Notes under the pieces: model-generated | Databases searched by the model: none | Seen by the model: the letters and a program-made list of their open reading frames with translations, nothing else | Told to the model about the DNA's origin: nothing | Assembly (NCBI GenBank): GCA_002688925.1 | Contig: NZEC01000018.1 | Span: 1 to 59,130 of the forward strand | Length of the DNA: 59,130 nucleotides | Reading direction: 5' to 3' | Origin: an archaeon | GTDB lineage: Archaea > Nanobdellota > Nanobdellia > Woesearchaeales > GW2011-AR4 | In this document: positions 42,192 through 51,630 of the stretch, in pieces | Position numbering within the stretch: the first letter of the stretch is position 1 | How the letters are laid out: each line of letters begins with the position of its first letter | Program-made: the position numbers and the translations under genes

Positions 42192-42276
42192 AAAATATTT
42201 AAATATAAATAATAAAATAGTTAACAATTAAAGAGGGTGATTGTTTTGGTAACAAAATTTGCAAGAAATAAATAAT
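42192..42276 (+). other. Promoter, Shine-Dalgarno and 9-codon ORF, possible gene remnant
   Basis: An AT-rich TATA-like ATATTTAAATATAAA (about 42194-42208) is followed by GAGGGTGATT and then TTG with nine codons (MVTKFARNK) before TAA. A T-rich stretch overlaps the ligase end. It has all signals of an expressed gene but almost no coding length. Could be a relic of a lost gene or a tiny RNA. Confidence 0.25.
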
Positions 42277-44034
42277 TTATTTCTTTTTTTGTTTATTATA
42301 AGCAGTCTCAATCATACTTAATGTTGTTATTTCTTCAGCACTTTTATCTTCCCTTAATTTTCCTACTCTGGGAAACCTTAAAGCATATCCCGAGCCATAA
42401 GTTGGGCTTTTTTGTATTTCCTCATAGCCCACTTCAATCACAATTTTAGGCTTCAAGATAACTTCTTTGCCTTCCTCTTTCTTGATTAATTTTTTTAAAA
42501 TAACTGTCATTTCGTCAAAGCTTAAGCCTTCTTCCCTTTTTTCTTTTAATCCTGTACTTGCCTTTCCTACTTCCAGAAATTTTCCTTCTTCATCTATACA
42601 GGCAAGCGTAAAGCTGCTCAGCCATTTTGACCTTTTGCCTTCCCCCCATTCTGCCTTGACTATGACTAAATCCAAAGGCTCTTGCTCCGATTTTAGTTTG
42701 CACATAAAGCCAACCCTGGCTCCGGGCTTATAAGGAGCATCAAGCTTCTTGACCATCAAGCCCTCATTTCCGGCATCAATAGCATCATTGTAGAACTTTT
42801 GCACTATTTTTTCATCATCAGTGGTTATGCTCTTTGCCAGCACAATACTTTTTTTATCCTCCTTGATTATTTTTTTCAGTATTTTTTTCCTATCCACAAA
42901 AGGCATATTTACAACACTTTTCCCCTTGTAATTTATTATATCAAAAACATTCAATTCCACTGGAAGCTCTGAAGCTAATTTATGAATATCATATTTCCTC
43001 TTAATTCTCTGGGAAATATTCTGGAAAGGAAGATATTTCCCTGTCTTTTTGCTGAATCCAACAGCCTCGGAATCCAAAACAACTTTTTTTTCACCAACAT
43101 GTTTTTTTACGCTTTCAACAACTTCCGGGAATTGTTCTGTAACGTTTTCCAATCTTCTTGTAAATATTTTTACTTTATTATCATCCTTGTGAATCTGCAT
43201 CCTCATGCCATCATACTTGAATTCAAATTCCGCTGGTTTTCCGCATCTTTTAAACCCTTCACTTATATCTTCCACTTTTAAAGCAAGCATAACCTTTATT
43301 GGAATTCCTATTTCCATTTCTATTTCTTCAAGCCCTTTCATGCCATGCTTTTTAGCTGCTTCTGCAACCGGAGCAAAGTCATTTGTAAGGTCATATGCTC
43401 TCTGTACAGCACCAACATACTTATTATACTTTTCTCTATCTTCAATCTCAATCTTATTTTCATCTTTATTGTACCTTACATCCATCTTACTGCCAAAAAA
43501 AGCCCATGCTATAGAATCCCTTATTGTTCCTTCTCCAACACCAATCCTCATATCATCAAGGATTGTCCGAACTATATATTTAGCTTCACTCGGCTTTGCT
43601 GATGTCAGCAGCTCAGCGACAAGCTGTATTTTTTTGTCAACAGAGCCCAGTCCTTCAATTGTAACCAATCCCCTTAAATTTTTAAGAACTTTTTTTATAG
43701 TAAGCTCTGATGATCCTAATGTGGCCTGCTTCTTCTTTTTAATCAAGTTATAGGAAACTGTTCCCAAATCTCCTGTCTTTTTCCATTCGGAATTTATCCT
43801 TTCCTTGCTTTCTCCGGATGCAACGCTTATTGCCTTAAGCATCATCTTTGATGCAATTCCAATTTCTCTCTGATCTCCTCTAGGGAATACTCTTCCTTCT
43901 ATCAAAAGAACCGTTGTTCCTAAATCCTCTGAACTAATTGTCTTAAGAAACTCTGAAATTATATGAGTCTGCGCAAGCCTTTTTGTTGTTGCTTCCAGCT
44001 TTTCATATACTTCCACAAGCCTTGAATAGTGCAT
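42277..44034 (-). CDS. lig: ATP-dependent DNA ligase
   Basis: Joins nicks in replication and repair. 585 aa from ATG 44034 (MHYSRLVEVYEKLEATTKR). Adenylation lysine K273 in FKYDGMRMQIH, DSEAVGF, EGLMVKKLDAPYKPG, and the OB-domain motif VGYEEIQKSPTYGSG. The frame extends upstream by 21 non-conserved residues (to 44097) that run through the promoter region, so 44034 is preferred. Typical archaeal ligase length. Confidence 0.95.
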   Translation of the reverse strand: MHYSRLVEVYEKLEATTKRLAQTHIISEFLKTISSEDLGTTVLLIEGRVFPRGDQREIGIASKMMLKAISVASGESKERINSEWKKTGDLGTVSYNLIKKKKQATLGSSELTIKKVLKNLRGLVTIEGLGSVDKKIQLVAELLTSAKPSEAKYIVRTILDDMRIGVGEGTIRDSIAWAFFGSKMDVRYNKDENKIEIEDREKYNKYVGAVQRAYDLTNDFAPVAEAAKKHGMKGLEEIEMEIGIPIKVMLALKVEDISEGFKRCGKPAEFEFKYDGMRMQIHKDDNKVKIFTRRLENVTEQFPEVVESVKKHVGEKKVVLDSEAVGFSKKTGKYLPFQNISQRIKRKYDIHKLASELPVELNVFDIINYKGKSVVNMPFVDRKKILKKIIKEDKKSIVLAKSITTDDEKIVQKFYNDAIDAGNEGLMVKKLDAPYKPGARVGFMCKLKSEQEPLDLVIVKAEWGEGKRSKWLSSFTLACIDEEGKFLEVGKASTGLKEKREEGLSFDEMTVILKKLIKKEEGKEVILKPKIVIEVGYEEIQKSPTYGSGYALRFPRVGKLREDKSAEEITTLSMIETAYNKQKKK

Positions 44035-44095
44035 ACTAAATCCTAATATTAAAAACTTTAAAAATATATCGGTAAAAAAATATTGAAAAATTGTC

Positions 44096-44229
44096 ACAAA
44101 AGTTAGTGCTTATGCGTAAATTGCCAATGCATATAGCTCCGCAGGATGTGTTATATGACCTGAGCAAATGAAATTTGCGAAGTTGAGAAGCCCTCTAAGG
44201 CATCGCATAAGCACTAACTTAACTTTTGT
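44096..44229 (+). repeat. Dispersed ~150-nt structured element, copy 4
   Basis: The arms are ACAAAAGTT/AACTTTTGT and then a perfect 16-bp stem AGTTAGTGCTTATGCG/CGCATAAGCACTAACT. The core is TAAATTGCCAAT, GCTCCGCAGGATGTGTTAT, GACCTGAGCA, GCGAAGTTGAGAAG and CCCTCTAAGGC. The apical hairpin is GCAAAT-GAA-ATTTGC (6 bp, its own sequence). It sits between the divergent ligase and nitroreductase genes. TTTAAAAATATATC is about 27 nt upstream. Confidence 0.87.
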
Positions 44230-44283
44230 ACCAGTCTAAAAAAAACAATAAATTTAATAAACAGCAAATAAAGAAAAGCATAT

Positions 44284-44946
44284 ATGGAAGTATTTGATGC
44301 TATAAGGACAAGAAGAAGCATTAGAAAGTACAAGGACAAGCAGGTTCCCTGGGACAATATTGTCAGTATAATGCAGGCCGGCAAATACGCTCCTTCTGCC
44401 GGTAATTTGCAGAACTGGAAATTTATTGTAGTAAAAAGCGATGCAAAAAGAAAGGCTATTGCCAAAGCCTGCATACAGCAGGACTGGATGGAAACAGCTC
44501 CAATCCACATAATTGTGGTTGCAGAGCCTGAAAAAGCTGAAAGATATTATGGCACAAGGGGAGCCAGATTATATACAATACAAGGCTGCGCAGCTGCAAT
44601 ACAAAACATGCTTATTAGCGCCCATAGTTTAGGTTTGGGAGCTTGCTGGATTGGCGCATTTGATGAGGATGAAATTTGGAGGATTTTAAACCTTCCTGAG
44701 GAAAAATCAGTGCAGGGCATTATTACTATTGGATATTCAGACGAGCATCCAGAAGTGCCTCCCAAATACAGGATTGAGCACATGGTTTTCTTTGAAAAAT
44801 GGTGGGGTCGCTTAGAGCCGGCAAAAACGCATTTAGGCTGGTGGAGTGTCTACAACAAAAGAATTGTTGATGAAAGCAAGAAATTAGCTAAAAAAACAGG
44901 GAATAAGATTAAAGAGCATGTTAAGAAGAAGTTGAAGAATAAGTAA
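44284..44946 (+). CDS. Nitroreductase family FMN oxidoreductase
   Basis: 220 aa starting MEVFDAIRTRRSIRKYKDKQ, with SAGNLQNWKFIVV and LGLGACWIGAF, the FMN-binding hallmarks of the nitroreductase family. NAD(P)H-dependent reduction of an unknown organic substrate. The C-terminus carries an extra lysine-rich tail (about 195-220). Confidence 0.9.
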   Translation: MEVFDAIRTRRSIRKYKDKQVPWDNIVSIMQAGKYAPSAGNLQNWKFIVVKSDAKRKAIAKACIQQDWMETAPIHIIVVAEPEKAERYYGTRGARLYTIQGCAAAIQNMLISAHSLGLGACWIGAFDEDEIWRILNLPEEKSVQGIITIGYSDEHPEVPPKYRIEHMVFFEKWWGRLEPAKTHLGWWSVYNKRIVDESKKLAKKTGNKIKEHVKKKLKNK

Positions 44947-44987
44947 TTAAGGAATTTTAAGAAACAATTTTCTTCTATAATCCAAAA

Positions 44988-46421
44988 TCATTTATTGAAA
45001 ACAACATCCAGCTCCCTGGCTGCCTTAACAGCATCAACCCTTTTAACAGGCATTTTCCACGGAGCATTTTTTACTTTATCCTGGTCTGTTTTTGATTCTT
45101 CTTTAATCTTAATCATCACATCACAAAACCTGTCGAGAGTCTCTTTGCTTTCTGTCTCTGTTGGCTCTATCATCATTGCTCCCTTGACAATCAACGGAAA
45201 ATAAACTGTAGGCGCATGGAATCCATAATCTAAAAGCCTTTTTGCTATATCGTTAGTAGTTACATTATTCTCCATCCTGCTATCATCAATCACAAACTCA
45301 TGCTGGCATATCCTATCGTAAGGAAGATTATAATGCTTTTTTAATTTGCTCATCATGTAATTTGCATTCAAAACAGCATTCTCAGCAGCGTTTTTTATGC
45401 CCTCTGCACCAAGGCCCATAATATAGGCATAAGCCTTAACCAAAACAGTAAAATTGCCGTAAAAAGCCTTTACTTTTCCAATAGAATTTTTACTATAATC
45501 TAATTTATATGATTCCCTTCCTCCATTTTTCTCTTCAATAATGGTTGGATTCGGCAAAAATTCTGCAAGATATTCCTTAACTCCTAATGGCCCTGAACCA
45601 GGCCCACCGCAGCCATGTGGTGTAGAAAATGTTTTATGTAAATTAAAATGAATCATGTCAAATCCCAAATCACCCACTCTCACGATTCCCATGTTTGCAT
45701 TTAAGTTTGCCCCGTCGCAATAAACTAAGCTTCCATTATCATGCACAATCTTGATTATCTCAAGAATGTTTTCATCAAATATTCCTAGAGTATTGGGGTT
45801 AGTAAGCATCAATCCAACAGTATCAGAATCTATCTTTGCTTTAAGATCATCTATATCAAGAGAGCCTTTGCTGCTACTCTTTACCTGCATACAAGTAAAG
45901 CCGCACATAGTTACAGTAGCAGGATTTGTGCCATGCGCAGAATCAGGAATCATAATCTTAGTTCTTTTTTCCTGCTTTTTTTCAAAATACACTTTCATAA
46001 TCATGATTCCGGTCAATTCGCCATGTGCACCTGCTGCCGGCTGCAATGAAACAGCATCCATTCCTGAAATTTCCTTAAGAAAAGAAGAAAGCCCATACAT
46101 CAATTTTAAAGAACCTTGAGAAAAACTCAAAGGGACATAAGGGTGCAATCCTGAAAATCCTTCAAAATTAGCTATCTCTTCGTTTATTTTCGGGCTGTAT
46201 TTCATGGTGCATGATCCTAAAGGATAGAAGCCAAGGTCAACTCCAAAATTACGCCTTGAAAGCTGTATATAATGTCTTATGACTTCAATCTCGCTTACTT
46301 CCGGAAGCTCTAAAAAATCCCTTTCCAACTCTTTTGGAATCCTACCAGTATCAGGAACATCAAGCTTAAGAATTTCTATTGCAGATACACCTCCTTTGCT
46401 TTTTTCGAAAATAGTTATCAC
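44988..46421 (-). CDS. gcvPB: Glycine dehydrogenase (decarboxylating) subunit 2
   Basis: PLP-carrying half of the split P-protein, 477 aa. The PLP lysine lies in HFNLHKTFSTPHGCGGPG, with PDSAHGTNPATV and DGANLNANMG upstream. It decarboxylates glycine and loads aminomethyl onto lipoyl-GcvH. It overlaps the gcvPA stop by 4 nt, and the tail lies about 42 nt from the convergent nitroreductase gene. Last gene of the operon gcvT-gcvH-gcvPA-gcvPB. Confidence 0.96.
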   Translation of the reverse strand: MITIFEKSKGGVSAIEILKLDVPDTGRIPKELERDFLELPEVSEIEVIRHYIQLSRRNFGVDLGFYPLGSCTMKYSPKINEEIANFEGFSGLHPYVPLSFSQGSLKLMYGLSSFLKEISGMDAVSLQPAAGAHGELTGIMIMKVYFEKKQEKRTKIMIPDSAHGTNPATVTMCGFTCMQVKSSSKGSLDIDDLKAKIDSDTVGLMLTNPNTLGIFDENILEIIKIVHDNGSLVYCDGANLNANMGIVRVGDLGFDMIHFNLHKTFSTPHGCGGPGSGPLGVKEYLAEFLPNPTIIEEKNGGRESYKLDYSKNSIGKVKAFYGNFTVLVKAYAYIMGLGAEGIKNAAENAVLNANYMMSKLKKHYNLPYDRICQHEFVIDDSRMENNVTTNDIAKRLLDYGFHAPTVYFPLIVKGAMMIEPTETESKETLDRFCDVMIKIKEESKTDQDKVKNAPWKMPVKRVDAVKAARELDVVFNK

Positions 46422-47764
46422 AATGAATCACCTATTGCAACAGAAAGTTCTTTTGCCAAATCATCTATATCTTCCTTTCTCGTTAATTCAGTAACGCAAA
46501 AAAGAATGCAATCTTTTAATTCAGGATAAAAATCCTCAAGCAAAAGACCAATTATAATATTTTTTTCTTCTAACTTCGATTTAATTTCTCTGGAATTTTT
46601 TACCTTTAACACAAACTCATTGAAAAACGGATTCTCAAAAACCTTCTCACACCCATCTACTTGTAAAAGAGTATCAAAAGCATAATGAGCTTTCTGCATA
46701 TTTTGATATGCTAAATCCTTTAATTTTTTCCCAACAGTGCTTAAATAAACAGAAGCTGCTATCGCGCATAATCCTTGATTTGTGCATATATTAGAACATG
46801 CCTTTTCCCTCCTGATATGCTGCTCCCTTGCCTGCAGCGTTAAAACATAAGCATCTTTTCCATCAGCATCAGAAGTTTTACCAACAATCCTTCCCGGCAT
46901 TTTTCTTACCAGTTCTTTTTTTACAGCAAAAAGCCCTAGATGAGGGCCTCCAAAACTTGGAGTAAGTCCAAAACTCTGCCCCTCTCCGATAAAAATATCA
47001 GCTCCTAGGCTTCCTGGACTTTTTAATATTCCAAGTGAAATTGATTCAGTAACGCATGAAACCATTAAAGCATTATTTTTATGTGCTATATCTGATATTT
47101 TTTCCTGGTCCTCTATAATCCCAAAAAAATTAGGGCTTTGGACAATAACAGCAGCAACATCTTCATTAACTCTATTTTTTAAATCATCCTTGTCTGTTAC
47201 ACCATCTTTAATCTCTATTTCTATAACATTAACATCCCTTGCTTTCATATAAGTCCTTACAACATCCCTGTATTCTGGATGCACACTCTTAGAAATTAAA
47301 ATGGTATTTTTTCCTTTGCTAAGGCAGGTAACACTTGCAGCTTCTGCTAAAGCACTTGCGCCGTCATACATAGATGCATTGGCAGCATCCATCCCTGAAA
47401 GAGAAGCAATCATGCTCTGGAATTCATACATTATCTGTAAAGACCCTTGTGAAATTTCAGGCTGGTAAGGAGTATATGCAGTTAAAAACTCACTTCTGCT
47501 AATCACTGAATTAACTGTGCTAGGAATAAAATGATTATAACAGCCAGCCCCTAAAAAAGATAATTTAGGAATAATATTTTTTTTGCAGATATCTTTCATA
47601 TTCTGCCTAAGCTCAATTTCAGAAACTCCTCTTGGTAAGTTTAAAGGATTGGTAAGAATTTTTTCTTTTGGGATATCTGTAAAAAGTTCATCTGTATTTT
47701 TAATCCCAATAGCATCCATCATCAGCTTTTTGTCTTTATCTGAATTTGGAATGTAGTTTGTCAT
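46418..47764 (-). CDS. gcvPA: Glycine dehydrogenase (decarboxylating) subunit 1
   Basis: 448 aa partner half of the P-protein: SFLGAGCYNHFIPS, TAYTPYQPEISQGSLQIMYE and GEGQSFGLTPSFGGPHLG are diagnostic. Forms the alpha2beta2 enzyme with GcvPB. Overlaps both neighbours by 4 nt, indicating translational coupling. Confidence 0.96.
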   Translation of the reverse strand: MTNYIPNSDKDKKLMMDAIGIKNTDELFTDIPKEKILTNPLNLPRGVSEIELRQNMKDICKKNIIPKLSFLGAGCYNHFIPSTVNSVISRSEFLTAYTPYQPEISQGSLQIMYEFQSMIASLSGMDAANASMYDGASALAEAASVTCLSKGKNTILISKSVHPEYRDVVRTYMKARDVNVIEIEIKDGVTDKDDLKNRVNEDVAAVIVQSPNFFGIIEDQEKISDIAHKNNALMVSCVTESISLGILKSPGSLGADIFIGEGQSFGLTPSFGGPHLGLFAVKKELVRKMPGRIVGKTSDADGKDAYVLTLQAREQHIRREKACSNICTNQGLCAIAASVYLSTVGKKLKDLAYQNMQKAHYAFDTLLQVDGCEKVFENPFFNEFVLKVKNSREIKSKLEEKNIIIGLLLEDFYPELKDCILFCVTELTRKEDIDDLAKELSVAIGDSL

Positions 47765-48153
47765 TTATTCTCTTCCTCTTTACAGAATTTTTCATATTCT
47801 TCAGCGCTCATAAGCTTATCAATCTCCTTAGCATCTTTAATCTTTACCTTAACAAGCCAGCCTCTGCCAAAAGGATCATCATTCACTAAGCCAGAATTAT
47901 CCTGTAAATCCTCATTTACCTTAGAAATTTTTCCGCTAACAGATGCATAGACATCAGAAACTGATTTTACAGACTCAATAACCATAAAAGGTTTGCCTTG
48001 CTCAATTTCCTTTCCCATCTCCGGCAGCTCAACAAAAACTATATCCGTCAATAAATGCTGGGCAAAATCAGTAACTCCAATAACTACATTATCCTCTTCA
48101 ACTTTTACCCATTCATGCTCTTTAGTGTACTTAAGTTCTTTTGGATTTTCCAT
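47761..48153 (-). CDS. gcvH: Glycine cleavage H protein
   Basis: 130 aa lipoyl carrier. The lipoylated lysine is K63 in IESVKSVSDVYASVSG. N-terminal KYTKEHEWVKV is typical. It shuttles the aminomethyl group between P and T proteins. The start overlaps the gcvT end by about 49 nt. No lipoate ligase or L-protein gene is in this window. Confidence 0.96.
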   Translation of the reverse strand: MENPKELKYTKEHEWVKVEEDNVVIGVTDFAQHLLTDIVFVELPEMGKEIEQGKPFMVIESVKSVSDVYASVSGKISKVNEDLQDNSGLVNDDPFGRGWLVKVKIKDAKEIDKLMSAEEYEKFCKEEENK

Positions 48154-49274
48154 TTCTGATCCTCCTTAATATCAATATGTTTTCCTTTGTAGGGATAAAA
48201 GGGCTTTTTTATTATTTTTGCTTTATGTGCCTTACCCCTAATTAAAATATCAATCTCAGTTCCTGGACTTGAAAATTCTTTTTGGATAAAAGCCAGGCCT
48301 ATTGATTTCTTAAAAGTAGGGGAGAATGTTCCGGAAGTTACAATGCCGATTTCCTGGTTATTTTTCTGCACTTCATAATGATCTCTGGCAATTGCCTTAT
48401 CAATCATTTCAAACGCTGCATTTATTTTCTTTGTCCCGTTTTTTTTCTGTTCTATTAGGATTTCTTTCCCAAAAAAATTAGTCTTATGCACTCTAACTGC
48501 CCACCCAGAAGATGCTTCTACAGGGCTTATTTTTTCATTAGTTTCATGCCCATGCAAATTATAGCATGCCTCTAATCTCAAAGTATCTCTTGCCCCCAAT
48601 CCTATAGGTTTTATTTTTTCTTCCTTTCCATTTTCTAAAATAAGGTTCCATATATTCACAGTATCATCCGAATCAGAATATATTTCAAAGCCATCTTCTC
48701 CAGTATACCCTGTCCTGGAAATTATAACTTTTTTTCCATCTACTGCCGCATCAACAAACCTAAACCTATTTAATGTTGAAATATTATGATTGCAAATGTT
48801 TTGAAGAATTTTTTCAGATAAAGGACCCTGTAAGTCTATCTTTCCGGTTTTACGGCTTAAATTTTCCAATTCAACTTCTTTAAACTTATGTTTTGTTAGC
48901 CATTCAAAATCTTTATCAGTAGTATCAGCATTAACAACCAACATATATTCTTCTTCATTAATCATATAAACAAAAAGGTCATCTATTATGCCGCCATTCT
49001 CATAACACATCATAGAGTATTGTGATTTTCCAGGAATAAGCATTTCAATATCATTAACCAGCATCATCTGAAGGAATTTCTTTGCATTTGCTCCCTTAAC
49101 ATTAAACTCTCCCATATGGCAAGTGTCAAAAAGTCCTGCTTTTGTCCTTACAGTATTATGCTCGTCCATTATATTGGTATACTGCACCGGCATATTCCAC
49201 CCGCTAAAAGGAACCATCTTAGCCTTTAATTTAAGATGCTCATCTGTTAAAGGAGTTTGTTTTAAATTATTCAA
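48105..49274 (-). CDS. gcvT: Aminomethyltransferase (T protein)
   Basis: 389 aa folate-dependent enzyme that releases ammonia and forms methylene-tetrahydrofolate. Motifs VPFSGWNMPVQY, GLFDTCHMGEF, SRTGYTGEDGFEIY and LGARDTLRLEACYNLHGHE. First gene of the glycine cleavage operon. Its presence implies a (tetrahydro)folate-type one-carbon pool in the cell (inference). Confidence 0.95.
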   Translation of the reverse strand: MNNLKQTPLTDEHLKLKAKMVPFSGWNMPVQYTNIMDEHNTVRTKAGLFDTCHMGEFNVKGANAKKFLQMMLVNDIEMLIPGKSQYSMMCYENGGIIDDLFVYMINEEEYMLVVNADTTDKDFEWLTKHKFKEVELENLSRKTGKIDLQGPLSEKILQNICNHNISTLNRFRFVDAAVDGKKVIISRTGYTGEDGFEIYSDSDDTVNIWNLILENGKEEKIKPIGLGARDTLRLEACYNLHGHETNEKISPVEASSGWAVRVHKTNFFGKEILIEQKKNGTKKINAAFEMIDKAIARDHYEVQKNNQEIGIVTSGTFSPTFKKSIGLAFIQKEFSSPGTEIDILIRGKAHKAKIIKKPFYPYKGKHIDIKEDQKWKIQKNLSTLKSMNG

Positions 49275-49346
49275 TAAAGATATAGTCTTAGTCAGTTTAC
49301 ATCACAAAAAAATTTAAAATTTATTGGGATTTATAAAAGTTAGGAT

Positions 49347-51107
49347 TTAAACTCCCCAAACTGGATTTTTCTCTCTCATTATGCCTGCAATTTCCTTCAG
49401 GATTTCAATTTCTTCTGGAGCAAGGTATTTTTTCAGTTCCTTTAATTTCTTAAAATCTTCCTCGGGAATTGCCGAGTATAAGATATCCCCCTCATTAATC
49501 TGCCTTCCGACCATTACTTTTGGCATTGATACAGCAACCTGCTTTCCTTTCTCAGCCTTTTCTATGTTTTCCTGCTCATGCTGTATGCTTTTTGCCTCAG
49601 TTATTGTAATTCCATTTTTTTTCATAAGGGGAGTATTGACTTTTAGGTTTCCTGCAAGTATATCCATTCCTGCAACAGCAGGATTGCTCTGCCTGAAAAT
49701 ATACCCTTTCATTATCTGCATCTTGCACGGTCTTACTAAAAATTCAATTTCCTTGCCTTCAATTTTCTTCCTTTCCTCTTCCTGCCATTTTTCAAAATCT
49801 TCAATCAGCTTATAAATTACATTGTTTGTAATCACCTTGACATTCAGTGCTTTAACATCACTCATCAAGCTAACATTAAATCCAAGAACTACACTGTGCA
49901 GATGGTCTTTTTCACGGCTTATTTGAGCTTCTGAAATGTCTTTTTTTGAGATATTGCCAATACTCCCTCTCTTCACATCAATATTCTTTTCCTTCAATAA
50001 TTTAATAAGTGCTTCCAAACTTCCTAATGAATCTGCTTTTACAACAATGCCCTGCTTGTCTGTTTCAATTATTACTTCTTCCACTTCTTTTTTAACCTCT
50101 TCTTTTACTTTTTGGGCTTCATTTGCCAAACATGACCTTAATGGCATTCCTGCAACTGCATTTTCCAATTCAGGAGCAAAAATCTTAACGCCTGCTGCTG
50201 CTGAAACTCCCTTAACATGCTGGAATTTTGTTTTTTTATCCCTTATATCAGCTAAAGGAGACGGCTCAAGCAATGCCTTTACTTTTGTTACTATCGGTTC
50301 TGATAATGTTCCGATAACTATTACATCGCTTTGATTTAGGCTTCCATCATAAACTATTACATCCAATGTTTTCCCTAAACCTTTCTCTTCTTTAATTTCA
50401 AGCACAGTTCCCTTTGCATTTCCTTTTGTATCTATTTTCAGGTTCTGCTCCATGAATTTTTGCGCTAAGCCTGTCAAGACCATAAGAAGCTCTGGCATTC
50501 CTTCTCCTGTAGCTGCAGAAGTCGGGACTATTGCAATCTGCTTTGTATGGTCCTCTACCCTGTCAAACCTTTCTGCATTGAACCCAAGCTCAGAAAGCTT
50601 CCCAACAATCTCATAGAGCTTTGTATCAAGTATTTGTTGTATGCTTTCTGCCTGCGAGCTTATGTTCTGTATTAGAAATGAGTCTTTTTTCTGCCATCCA
50701 GAAAGCAAATCTATTTTATTCAGGGCAATTATAAAAGGAGTCTTGTACTGGTTGAGTATCTCAACACATTCAAGTGTCTGGGGCATTATGCCCTCATTTA
50801 TGTCAACAACTAAGATTACAATATCCGCTAAGTTTCCCCCTCTTCTCCTAAGGTTGGTAAATGCAGCATGCCCCGGAGTGTCAATAAACAATAGTCCTGG
50901 TATAGTAAATTCCAGCTTCAGCGCATCAAGAAGCTTCCCGCATATTTTCTTTATTGTATCCAATGGAATATCACTTGAGCCAATATGCTGGGTTATAGAA
51001 CCCGCCTCTGCCTTTACAAGAGCGCTCTGCCTAATATAATCCTGCAGGCTTGTTTTCCCATGGTCAATATGCCCCATGAATGTTATTATAGGCTGTCTAA
51101 TTTCCAT
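49347..51107 (-). CDS. infB: Translation initiation factor aIF5B (IF-2 homologue)
   Basis: GTPase for ribosomal subunit joining, 586 aa. G1 GHIDHGKT at 12-19 (the usual V is I), G3 DTPGHAAF, G4 NKID. Domains II-IV follow with VLEIKEEKGLGKTLDVIVYDG. Archaeal/eukaryal short form without a bacterial N-terminal extension. Stands alone. Confidence 0.95.
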   Translation of the reverse strand: MEIRQPIITFMGHIDHGKTSLQDYIRQSALVKAEAGSITQHIGSSDIPLDTIKKICGKLLDALKLEFTIPGLLFIDTPGHAAFTNLRRRGGNLADIVILVVDINEGIMPQTLECVEILNQYKTPFIIALNKIDLLSGWQKKDSFLIQNISSQAESIQQILDTKLYEIVGKLSELGFNAERFDRVEDHTKQIAIVPTSAATGEGMPELLMVLTGLAQKFMEQNLKIDTKGNAKGTVLEIKEEKGLGKTLDVIVYDGSLNQSDVIVIGTLSEPIVTKVKALLEPSPLADIRDKKTKFQHVKGVSAAAGVKIFAPELENAVAGMPLRSCLANEAQKVKEEVKKEVEEVIIETDKQGIVVKADSLGSLEALIKLLKEKNIDVKRGSIGNISKKDISEAQISREKDHLHSVVLGFNVSLMSDVKALNVKVITNNVIYKLIEDFEKWQEEERKKIEGKEIEFLVRPCKMQIMKGYIFRQSNPAVAGMDILAGNLKVNTPLMKKNGITITEAKSIQHEQENIEKAEKGKQVAVSMPKVMVGRQINEGDILYSAIPEEDFKKLKELKKYLAPEEIEILKEIAGIMREKNPVWGV

Positions 51108-51186
51108 ATAAAACAGGAATAGAATTTGTTTTTTAAATGTTATTGAAAAAAGGGAGTTTTACTATTTATATCATCCATCACAGAAA

Positions 51187-51199
51187 TATTTATATATAA
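51187..51199 (+). promoter_or_regulatory. TATA box of the small surface-type protein gene
   Basis: ATATTTATATATAAG lies about 42 nt before ATG 51241. The leader carries the Shine-Dalgarno AAAGGTGTG (51228-51236). Confidence 0.6.
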
Positions 51200-51240
51200 G
51201 CTACCATTCTAAAATAGTATCAGTTAAAGGTGTGTTATAA

Positions 51241-51591
51241 ATGGGGACAAAAAGCTACCAAATCTTTCTTGCTGTATTTCTTGTATTTGGATTGATAGGG
51301 ATGATAAGGGATAACGGCCCTGCAGGCACTGATGAGATGTATTTTATGCACGTTAATGTCATTAATGACGGTGAAGATGACCTAGAAGACTTAAAAGTTA
51401 AGGTTTTGATTTATGATCTAGGCATTATGCTGCAAACAAATTCATTTGATTTGGATGATAACGAAAAGGACGGAAAGTTTATTTTCTGGGATGTCCCAGA
51501 AGGCACAAATCCAGGAACCTATTGGGCCAGGATAACTGTAAGCAATGATGATGAAATGGCTGTAAAGCACAGGCTTATCACAGTAGTTTAA
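51241..51591 (+). CDS. Small membrane-anchored beta-domain protein
   Basis: 116 aa. N-terminal hydrophobic segment SYQIFLAVFLVFGLIGM (signal or anchor), then one CARDB/NEW3-like domain: FMHVNVINDGEDDLEDLKVK and WDVPEGTNPGTYWARITVSND. The same fold type as in the first two genes and the 26-kb protein, here as a minimal, acidic single-domain form. Probably an envelope component, well expressed judging by its promoter and ribosome-binding site. Confidence 0.65.
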   Translation: MGTKSYQIFLAVFLVFGLIGMIRDNGPAGTDEMYFMHVNVINDGEDDLEDLKVKVLIYDLGIMLQTNSFDLDDNEKDGKFIFWDVPEGTNPGTYWARITVSNDDEMAVKHRLITVV

Positions 51592-51630
51592 ATCCAAACA
51601 TTTTTATTATTCTGTTTTTGCTCTGATTCT

